Assembly (NCBI GenBank): GCA_026419635.1
Contig: JANZZB010000009.1
Coordinates: 1-10,842, forward strand
Length of the DNA stretch: 10,842 nucleotides
Origin: Clostridiales bacterium
GTDB taxonomy: Bacteria > Bacillota > Clostridia > Oscillospirales > Butyricicoccaceae
Direction of reading: 5' to 3'
Both the position numbers and the translations under genes were made by a program. The notes below the pieces were generated by a model. That model saw only the letters and a list, made by a program, of their open reading frames with translations. It was not told the origin of the DNA and ran no database searches. Of the stretch, positions 6,415 through 10,842 are shown piece by piece. The first letter of the stretch is position 1, and the number at the start of each line of letters is the position of its first letter.

Positions 6415-6699
6415 GTGAAAAAAAACAGGAGATTGGGTATTTTCACAAAGATATTCTTATGCGGATTTGCAGTTTACGCTGCAATAACCCTTATTTCTTT
6501 GCAGTTGCAAATTAATGATCATAAAAGTGAGATTAAAAGTCTTTCAAATGATCTTGCGAAACAAAAAATAGCCAATACCGAATTGCAGGAAGTATTAGAT
6601 AACGGCTTAAATGATGAATACGTCGCCCGTGAGGCCCGGGATAAACTGGGATACGCCTCCCCTGGTGAACGAATTTTTGTAGATACTTCAAGTAAGTGA
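6415..6699 (+). CDS. divIC: DivIC/FtsB-type septum formation initiator
   Basis: A 94-residue bitopic membrane protein: a basic N-terminus (KKNRR), one membrane helix at about 10-30, a coiled coil at about 31-63 and the C-terminal family motif AREARDKLGYASPGERIF. DivIC forms a complex with FtsL and DivIB (Bacillus naming) that triggers septal peptidoglycan synthesis by FtsWI; the extracytoplasmic part carries the coiled coil. Position between yabQ and yabR matches Bacillus divIC. The GTG at 6415 gives the usual short N-terminus; a TTG at 6433 would remove the basic residues. Its ribosome site is unusual: a good site lies 32 bases away behind a hairpin. Confidence 0.92.
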   Translation: MKKNRRLGIFTKIFLCGFAVYAAITLISLQLQINDHKSEIKSLSNDLAKQKIANTELQEVLDNGLNDEYVAREARDKLGYASPGERIFVDTSSK

Positions 6700-6728
6700 A
6701 TAATATAAAGGAGGACTACGCTTAGTTT

Positions 6729-7151
6729 ATGGAGCTGGCGGTAGGTACAGTTTTAGAGGGTAAGGTTACGGGGATCACTAAATTTGGCGCATTTGTTACT
6801 TTGCCGGAGGGAAAGTCCGGTATGGTGCATATTTCCGAAGTTGCAAACACATATGTAAACGACATTAAAGATCATCTTACGGAAGGCCAGGAAGTAAAAG
6901 TAAAAGTTATCAGTATTGATGAGATGGGGAGAATTGGCCTTTCAATAAAAAAAGCATTACCCCCTCCTCCACGCAAGCCAATGATGCGCGAAGCATCTTT
7001 CGGCGATAAAAAGTCATTCCAACAAAATAAAGCAAACTTAACCTTTGAGGACAAGCTTAAAATGTTTATGCAGGATAGTGAAAGCAAGATGTCCGACTTA
7101 AAAGGCCATATAGATAAAAGAAGCGGGTCGAGACGTCCTCGCAGCAAATAA
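6729..7151 (+). CDS. yabR: S1 RNA-binding domain protein YabR
   Basis: A 140-residue protein with an S1/OB-fold domain at residues 1-75 (VGTVLEGKVTGITKFGAFV, MVHISEVA, VKVISIDEMGRIGLSIK), a PPPP-containing linker near 78-81 and a charged, basic C-terminus ending in SRRPRSK. YabR-type proteins are thought to bind RNA and associate with the ribosome; the role is poorly defined. Position directly after divIC is conserved in Firmicutes. The only possible start is ATG 6729 because an in-frame TAG at 6723-6725 precedes it. The full-consensus site AAAGGAGG (6707-6714) is 14 bases away, which is longer than optimal. The gene ends the cluster, followed by a terminator hairpin. Confidence 0.92.
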   Translation: MELAVGTVLEGKVTGITKFGAFVTLPEGKSGMVHISEVANTYVNDIKDHLTEGQEVKVKVISIDEMGRIGLSIKKALPPPPRKPMMREASFGDKKSFQQNKANLTFEDKLKMFMQDSESKMSDLKGHIDKRSGSRRPRSK

Positions 7152-7168
7152 ACATATTTATTTTCCAT

Positions 7169-7195
7169 GCGGGGCGCGACAGCGCTCCGCTTTGT
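7169..7195 (+). terminator. Terminator of the yabR end of the cluster
   Basis: GCGGGGCGC (7169-7177) pairs with GCGCTCCGC (7182-7190), nine pairs including one G-U, around GACA, followed by TTTGT. The T tract is short, but the stem is very stable and it stands 18 bases after the yabR stop. Confidence 0.65.
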
Positions 7196-7223
7196 GATAA
7201 TCGGAGTATAGCGGTTACACATA

Positions 7224-7250
7224 AAAAAAGCGGCGCCCAAGACGGGCGCC
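7224..7250 (-). terminator. Intrinsic terminator on the minus strand
   Basis: GGCGCCC (7232-7238) and GGGCGCC (7244-7250) form a perfect 7-bp GC stem with a 5-base loop. On the minus strand it is followed by GC and seven T (plus-strand A run 7223-7229). On the plus strand only AAAAC follows, so it works in the minus direction, where no protein gene lies upstream to explain it. Confidence 0.8.
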
Positions 7251-7305
7251 AAAACGGGTTGTGGGGATAAAGATATGAACGGTGATGTCAGACATCTGAG
7301 TTCAT
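7224..7305 (-). ncRNA. Candidate small RNA of about 82 nt
   Basis: On the minus strand a full transcription unit is visible in a stretch without protein genes. The predicted first base (7305) begins a stem, ATGAAC pairing with GTTCAT (plus-strand 7300-7305 and 7275-7280), that encloses an inner GATGT/ACATC hairpin (7292-7296 with 7284-7288). A linker of about 19 nt, pyrimidine-rich with CCCC and CCC blocks, follows (about 7256-7274). A GGCGCCC/GGGCGCC hairpin and a run of seven T finish it (7224-7250). Two hairpins around a C-rich single-stranded window resemble base-pairing regulators whose C-rich motifs target Shine-Dalgarno sequences (for example RoxS/RsaE in Firmicutes), but I see no specific homology. 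Start, length and function are inferred. The leaderless 5-codon frame at its 5' end is unlikely to matter. Confidence 0.55.
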
Positions 7306-7311
7306 GAGTAC

Positions 7312-7340
7312 ATGCTAACATAATTGTAAAAAAATGTAAA
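7312..7340 (-). promoter_or_regulatory. Promoter of the minus-strand small RNA
   Basis: Read on the minus strand, TTTACA (7340-7335) and TAGCAT (7317-7312) are separated by exactly 17 bases of T/A-rich sequence. The -35 box matches the sigma-A consensus at five of six positions and the -10 at four. The expected start, 7 bases downstream at 7305, coincides with the first base of the 5' hairpin. Confidence 0.5.
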
Positions 7341-7434
7341 TAGCTAAAAATGGCGAAAATACAAATGTTTTGTAACAATTATGTAAATGTAATGGTAGGG
7401 TAACAATAAGTTATTCATAATAAAGTGACTACGC

Positions 7435-7451
7435 TTATAAAATTTTTATAA
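7435..7451. promoter_or_regulatory. 17-bp AT palindrome upstream of the amidohydrolase gene
   Basis: TTATAAAATTTTTATAA is a perfect palindrome around a central T, 28 bases before the GTG start. It could be an operator or simply promoter-associated AT-rich DNA; TATAAA within it could act as part of a -10 region, but no good -35 box was found. Confidence 0.3.
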
Positions 7452-7479
7452 AAACCGAAATTAAAAGGAGTATTACTAC

Positions 7480-8649
7480 GTGGCAGAGAGCACTTATATC
7501 ATAAACGGAACAGTTCTGACTATGGAAAACCTCGAACTTAATAACGGTTTTGTCAAAATCAAAAATAATAAAATTTCTGCATTAGGCCCAATGACACAAC
7601 TGCCTGATACAAATGATGCGCAAGTCATTGACGCTTGCGGAGGTTTTATTTTACCGGGTTTGGTTGATGCACATACCCATTTAGGAATCTGGGAGGATTC
7701 ATTGGGGTTTGAGGGAGACGACGGAAATGAGGATACGGATCCTGCAACGCCCCAGCTTCGTGCAATTGATGCAATTAACCCCTTTGATCGAAGCTTTGAG
7801 GAAGCGCTCAATGCCGGCGTGACAAGTGTATTGTCGGGGCCTGGAAGCGCAAATCCTATTGCGGGTCAATTTGCGGCATTCAAAACCTGCGGACGGCGTA
7901 TCGATGATATGGTTTTAACAGCTCCGATTGCTTTAAAGTTTGCGCTCGGTGAAAATCCGAAGATGGCATATCATGAAAAAAATCAGACACCGGTGACCAG
8001 AATGGCAACTGCTGCGATTATTCGGGAAAATTTATTTAAAGCTTTAGAATATGCAAAGGCAAAAGAAAAGGCTGAAAACGACCCGGATTGTGACGCGCCT
8101 GATTTTGATATGAAGCTTGAAAGTATACTGCCTCTTCTTTCAGGAGAAATAAAAGCACATTTTCATGCACACCGTGCCGATGATATTTTTACGGCAATTC
8201 GTATTTCAAAAGAATTTAAGTTAAAACCCGTTATTATTCACGGAACGGAAGCACATTTAATCGCAGATATTCTAAAAGATGAGAATATACCGATTATTAC
8301 GGGTCCAAGCCTTTCGTTTCGGGCGAAACCGGAACTTAGAAATATGACTTTTGAAACGCCAGGAATCCTTGCAAAAAACGGTGTGCTTACTGCTATTACA
8401 ACCGATCATCCTGAAACACCTCTTTCTTATTTAATGTTATGTGCATCTTTGGCTAACCAATCTGGTATGGATGAGCGGGAGGCGTTAAAGGCTATAACAA
8501 TCAATCCGGCTAAAATTGCCGGCCTTGATCATAGAATCGGATCAATCAAAGAAGGTAAGGATGCAGATATCGTGATATATAAGAAGCATCCGTTTGAACG
8601 AAATGCTGACATTACAGCAGTAATAATTAATGGAAAAAGGGTGAGATAA
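7480..8649 (+). CDS. Metal-dependent amidohydrolase (imidazolonepropionase-like)
   Basis: A 389-residue amidohydrolase-superfamily protein of normal length. The N- and C-terminal parts form the small beta-sandwich and the middle is the TIM barrel. Metal ligands are visible in order: HTH at 65-67, HFHAH at 227-231, His254 in IIHG and Asp309 in TTDHPETP; Lys153 could be a bridging carbamylated lysine. The closing GSIKEGKDADIVI motif (354-366) is typical. It hydrolyses an amide, ring or imine bond; the closest general description is the imidazolonepropionase/prolidase-like group, substrate unknown. Cytoplasmic, without signal peptide. Start GTG 7480 has AAAAGGAG (7463-7470) 9 bases upstream. Its TAA overlaps the ATG of the next gene (TAATG), so the two are translationally coupled and may share a pathway. 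Confidence 0.92.
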   Translation: MAESTYIINGTVLTMENLELNNGFVKIKNNKISALGPMTQLPDTNDAQVIDACGGFILPGLVDAHTHLGIWEDSLGFEGDDGNEDTDPATPQLRAIDAINPFDRSFEEALNAGVTSVLSGPGSANPIAGQFAAFKTCGRRIDDMVLTAPIALKFALGENPKMAYHEKNQTPVTRMATAAIIRENLFKALEYAKAKEKAENDPDCDAPDFDMKLESILPLLSGEIKAHFHAHRADDIFTAIRISKEFKLKPVIIHGTEAHLIADILKDENIPIITGPSLSFRAKPELRNMTFETPGILAKNGVLTAITTDHPETPLSYLMLCASLANQSGMDEREALKAITINPAKIAGLDHRIGSIKEGKDADIVIYKKHPFERNADITAVIINGKRVR

Positions 8650-9491
8650 TGAGGGAAATCTCTTATGAAACTATTGAAAAAAGCGTGGAAGAACTTTGCA
8701 TTCGTGCAAACATTTGTCTTCCGGAAGACGTGAAGGCGGCGTTTGATGAGGGACAGAATAATGAAGCTTCCGAAAGTGGCCGAGCGATTTTCAGTCAAAT
8801 GAAAAATAACTGGAGTCTGGCGGAAAAATGCGGTATTCCCGTCTGTCAGGATACCGGTATGGCCGTTGTTTTTTGTGAACTTGGTCAGGATGTTCATATA
8901 ACTGGCGGGAACTTTGAAGATGCAGTAAACAGCGGAGTGCGAAACGGCTACTTAAAAGGCTGTCTGAGGCTTTCTGTTGTTTCTGATCCGTTAAGACGAG
9001 TCAATACAAACGATAACACTCCTGCCGTGATTCATACACGTATTGTTCCGGGTGATCAAATGAAATTGACGGTTGCTCCAAAGGGATTTGGAAGTGAGAA
9101 CATGAGTGCGGTTAAAATGTTTACGCCATCTGCCAAAAAAGAAGATATTATAGACTTTATTGTAAAAACGGTCTCGGATGCAGGCTCTAATCCATGTCCT
9201 CCGGTAATTGTCGGCGTTGGGTTAGGCGGCACATTTGAACTTTCCACTTATTTGGCGAAAAAGGCTCTTTTAAAACCTCTTGATCAGACAAACGATGATC
9301 CGTTTTATCAAGATATGGAAAAAGAAGCATTGCGAAGAATTAACGAACTCGGTATCGGACCACAGGGTCTTGGCGGAACTGTTACTGCGCTGAGTGTGAA
9401 TATTCTTACGTATGCAACTCATATTGCGGGACTTCCATGCGCCGTAAACATGGGTTGCCATATTACAAGGCATGCTGAAACAATTTTATAA
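8649..9491 (+). CDS. Class I fumarase/tartrate dehydratase-type hydro-lyase, alpha subunit
   Basis: A 280-residue protein of full length for the alpha subunit of the two-subunit, [4Fe-4S]-dependent class I hydro-lyases. The motif IPVCQDTG (63-70) and cysteines 66, 183 (NPCPP) and 270 (MGCH) are the expected cluster ligands; GVGLGGTFE (189-197) and the terminal ITRHAE are conserved. The family reversibly hydrates fumarate (to malate) or dehydrates tartrate; the alpha subunit carries the cluster and needs a beta subunit for substrate binding. Here no beta gene follows or precedes: the upstream neighbour is the amidohydrolase, overlapping by one base, and downstream lies hpf with its own promoter. 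So the beta subunit must be elsewhere or absent. The cluster is oxygen-labile, which fits an anaerobe. Fumarate versus another diacid cannot be settled from this subunit. Confidence 0.92.
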   Translation: MREISYETIEKSVEELCIRANICLPEDVKAAFDEGQNNEASESGRAIFSQMKNNWSLAEKCGIPVCQDTGMAVVFCELGQDVHITGGNFEDAVNSGVRNGYLKGCLRLSVVSDPLRRVNTNDNTPAVIHTRIVPGDQMKLTVAPKGFGSENMSAVKMFTPSAKKEDIIDFIVKTVSDAGSNPCPPVIVGVGLGGTFELSTYLAKKALLKPLDQTNDDPFYQDMEKEALRRINELGIGPQGLGGTVTALSVNILTYATHIAGLPCAVNMGCHITRHAETIL

Positions 9492-9517
9492 ATTTTTATA
9501 AATTTTCATAAATTTTC
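9488..9517 (+). repeat. Three tandem 10-bp AT repeats before hpf
   Basis: ATAAATTTTT (9488-9497) and two copies of ATAAATTTTC (9498-9507, 9508-9517) run in direct tandem, with the T tracts spaced one helical turn apart. They overlap the stop codon of the upstream gene and end 11 bases before the extended -10 promoter of hpf. Phased T tracts bend DNA and such sequences can act as UP elements. Confidence 0.6.
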
Positions 9518-9527
9518 ATCGAAATAA

Positions 9528-9536
9528 TGTTATAAT
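9528..9536 (+). promoter_or_regulatory. Extended -10 promoter for hpf
   Basis: TGTTATAAT is a complete TGnTATAAT extended -10 element (TATAAT 9531-9536), which needs no strong -35 box. No good -35 is seen at 17 bases. Transcription should begin near 9543, giving a leader of about 55 nt. HPF genes are often growth-phase or stress controlled; no alternative-sigma signature is recognised here. Confidence 0.7.
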
Positions 9537-9597
9537 ACAATTGTAATCAGCGACAACTGAATATCGATATTATTCTGAAGGCAGAGGAGCTGATAGT

Positions 9598-10128
9598 ATG
9601 AAGTTCGTATTTACTGACAGAAAAGTAGAGGTATCGGACGAGCTCAAAAGTTATGCACAGAAGAAATTCGAGAAACTGGACCGCTACTTCAACAAGGACG
9701 CAACAGCGCATCTTACTTTTAGTGTCCAGCGCGGAAGGCATGTGGTTGAAGCAACCGTAAATCAAGGAGGAATGTTTTTCCGAGCGGTTGAAAATACTGG
9801 CGACATGTATGCGTCCATAGACGGAACAGTCGGTATGATTGAACGTCAAATCCGTAAAAACAAAACCCGTCTGGAAAAAAAGCTTCGTGTGGGTGCGTTT
9901 GAGCGGGAAGTTCCTGATTTAGGACCTGCTATAGAAGAAATAGGAAAATACAACATTGTTCGCCGCAAAAGATTTGATGTCAAGCCCATGTCAGTTGAGG
10001 ATGCAATTTTACAAATGGAGTTATTGGGTCATCAATTTTTCTTCTTTAAGAATTACGACAACAATGACAGGTGCGCTGTTGTTTATGTAAGAAATGACGG
10101 GGGCTACGGCTTGATAGAAAGTGAATAA
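9598..10128 (+). CDS. hpf: Long-form ribosome hibernation promoting factor (HPF)
   Basis: A 176-residue protein with the N-terminal S30AE ribosome-binding domain (1 to about 97) starting MKFVFTDRKVEVSDELKSYA, a variable charged linker (about 98-125) and the C-terminal dimerisation domain (about 126-176) with KPMSVEDAILQMELLGHQFF and the closing YVRNDGGYGLIE. This is the long form of Firmicutes, which joins two 70S ribosomes into inactive 100S dimers in stationary phase or stress. ATG 9598 has AGAGGAG (9583-9589) 8 bases upstream. It stands as a single-gene unit with its own extended -10 promoter and an intrinsic terminator. The short leader is not long enough for the raiA non-coding RNA known upstream of some hpf genes. 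Confidence 0.97.
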   Translation: MKFVFTDRKVEVSDELKSYAQKKFEKLDRYFNKDATAHLTFSVQRGRHVVEATVNQGGMFFRAVENTGDMYASIDGTVGMIERQIRKNKTRLEKKLRVGAFEREVPDLGPAIEEIGKYNIVRRKRFDVKPMSVEDAILQMELLGHQFFFFKNYDNNDRCAVVYVRNDGGYGLIESE

Positions 10129-10141
10129 ATTGTAAGTTTTT

Positions 10142-10170
10142 AAGCGGCAGGGTTTACCCTGCCGCTTTTT
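10142..10170 (+). terminator. Intrinsic terminator of hpf
   Basis: AAGCGGCAGGG (10142-10152) and its exact complement CCCTGCCGCTT (10157-10167) form an 11-bp stem with a TTTA loop, followed by further T. It starts 13 bases after the hpf stop. Confidence 0.93.
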
Positions 10171-10219
10171 GCTGCCGGAATTTAAATCTGTTTCATAGCC
10201 AGAATGGATACCGATAAAT

Positions 10220-10244
10220 TTTATAAAGCAGGATTTCTCCTGCT
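10220..10244 (-). terminator. Probable terminator for the glycyl radical enzyme gene
   Basis: On the minus strand AGCAGGA and TCCTGCT (plus 10238-10244 and 10227-10233) form a 7-bp stem with a 4-base loop, followed by TTATAAAATTT. The tail is T-rich but interrupted, so strength is uncertain. It is the first plausible stop signal after the minus-strand gene ending at 10317. Confidence 0.5.
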
Positions 10245-10271
10245 GCCTGCATTACGGAATGTGAAGGGGAT

Positions 10272-10300
10272 GGGGCGCGGCGGCTTTGTCGCCGCACCCC
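10272..10300. repeat. GC-rich palindromic hairpin (REP-like)
   Basis: GGGG (10272-10275) with CCCC (10297-10300) and GCGGCG (10277-10282) with CGCCGC (10290-10295) pair around a 7-base loop, with one C/A mismatch. No T run follows on either strand, so it is not an intrinsic terminator. Its position 17 bases after the minus-strand stop suggests an mRNA-end stabilising hairpin or a dispersed palindromic repeat. Confidence 0.55.
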
Positions 10301-10316
10301 TATGTAAATATCATAT

Positions 10317-10842
10317 TTAGCATGAACTAGTGTGTGCGGTGCGCGCAATGACCGCTTCCTGAACGTCGTGGTTCAGTTCAATGAAGTAAGCGGAGTAGCC
10401 TGCAACGCGTACCATTAGATTTCCGTAGTCCTCCGGGTGCTTCTGGGCTTCGCGCAGCGTTTTCTCGTCGGTGATATTAATCTGGATGTGTTCACCGTCT
10501 TTTGCAAAGTAACTCTTGATAATATTGGATAGAATTTCGATACCGCACACGCCTTTGACTACGTTCGGATCAAATTTCAGATTATACAAAGTTCCAGTTC
10601 TTGCGTTTCTCTGCTCCAGTTTACACATGGATTTGATGTTGGCTGTTGGGCCGTTCCAGTCACGTCCCGCAACTGGTGAACCGTTATCTGCGAGTGGTGT
10701 GAACGCCAGCCTTCCGCAGGGGGATGCTCCGGAGAATTTGCCAAGATAAACGTTATTGGATGAGGACAAAAACGCAAATTCGTAGTCGCCGCCGCGGTTG
10801 TCTTTATAGCGATCAAGCTCCTTTCGGTAAACTGCGCCGATG
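10317..10842 (-). CDS. Glycyl radical enzyme, C-terminal part (5' end outside window)
   Basis: The frame is open from the right edge to the TAA at 10317-10319, giving about 174 C-terminal residues. They contain the sequence SPCGRLAFTPLADNGSPVAGRD followed by NGPTA, and close to the end RVAGYSAYF, the glycyl radical loop (radical on the Gly). The AYF form, instead of AVNF of true pyruvate formate-lyase, points to the diol/glycerol dehydratase, amino-acid or choline lyase and decarboxylase branches of the family. The active-site Cys and Glu lie outside the window, so the substrate cannot be assigned. Such enzymes are activated by a radical SAM activase and are destroyed by oxygen, which implies an anaerobe. 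The TTG at 10767-10769 is internal and not a start. Its 3' side has a GC hairpin and a probable terminator facing the hpf terminator. Confidence 0.95.
   Translation of the reverse strand, partial: IGAVYRKELDRYKDNRGGDYEFAFLSSSNNVYLGKFSGASPCGRLAFTPLADNGSPVAGRDWNGPTANIKSMCKLEQRNARTGTLYNLKFDPNVVKGVCGIEILSNIIKSYFAKDGEHIQINITDEKTLREAQKHPEDYGNLMVRVAGYSAYFIELNHDVQEAVIARTAHTSSC

Noticed and set aside
6872..7378. 168-codon minus-strand frame antisense to yabR
   Set aside because: It overlaps a well-supported gene, runs through the minus-strand terminator and sRNA candidate, and has no recognisable domain or ribosome site.
9492..9597. raiA-type non-coding RNA upstream of hpf
   Set aside because: Only 106 bases separate the genes and the predicted leader is about 55 nt, too short for that RNA of roughly 200 nt. 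No matching structure was seen.
10272..10300. GC-rich hairpin as an intrinsic terminator
   Set aside because: No T run follows on either strand. A better candidate for the minus-strand gene is the hairpin at 10227-10244.
1..10842. tRNA or rRNA genes, CRISPR arrays, prophage or toxin-antitoxin modules
   Set aside because: No cloverleaf, rRNA-like segment, regular spacer-repeat series or characteristic gene pairs were seen on either strand.

Overview
The window reads as chromosomal DNA of an anaerobic, spore-forming, low-GC Firmicute, most likely a clostridial lineage near the Oscillospiraceae/Ruminococcaceae. The evidence is the spoVB-mazG-hup-rqcP-yabP-yabQ-divIC-yabR gene order (the spoVB-to-yabR neighbourhood of Bacillus subtilis, here with an HU gene inserted), strong AGGAGG-type ribosome binding sites, a long-form HPF, an oxygen-sensitive Fe-S fumarase-type subunit and a glycyl radical enzyme. 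The genus is not determined.

Layout. Bases 2-256 are the 3' end of a metallo-beta-lactamase-fold hydrolase. A P-loop uridine-kinase-like gene (475-1413) follows, then a small zinc-ribbon gene (1510-1902) with its own good sigma-A-type promoter overlapping the kinase stop. Bases 1903-2314 hold no credible gene but contain a 265-bp element with perfect 13-bp inverted ends and strong internal hairpins (1981-2245), best read as a MITE-like repeat or a structured RNA. From 2315 to 7151 runs a co-directional sporulation, division and ribosome-maintenance cluster: SpoVB-like flippase, MazG, HU, RqcP, YabP, YabQ, DivIC/FtsB and the S1-domain protein YabR, ended by a hairpin at 7169-7195.

Bases 7152-7479 lack a protein gene but contain, on the minus strand, a complete-looking small RNA unit: a promoter with 17-bp spacing, a 5' hairpin starting at the predicted first base, a C-rich single-stranded linker and an intrinsic terminator (about 82 nt, 7305 to 7224). 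This is the most notable unlabelled signal here. Next, a metal-dependent amidohydrolase (7480-8649) overlaps by one base the alpha subunit of a class I fumarase/tartrate dehydratase (8649-9491); the expected beta subunit is absent. Then comes the long-form ribosome hibernation factor HPF (9598-10128) with an extended -10 promoter behind 10-bp phased AT repeats and a textbook terminator. On the minus strand, the C-terminus of a glycyl radical enzyme enters from the right edge and ends at 10317.

Themes: spore coat/cortex and division functions (spoVB, yabP, yabQ, divIC), housecleaning and ribosome rescue or hibernation (mazG, rqcP, yabR, hpf), and anaerobic metabolism (fumarase alpha, glycyl radical enzyme). 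Most protein genes are ordinary members of known families. The unusual material lies in the non-coding parts: the minus-strand sRNA candidate, the inverted-repeat element, and a hairpin between Shine-Dalgarno and start codon of divIC. All assignments come from reading motifs and context; no database search was run.
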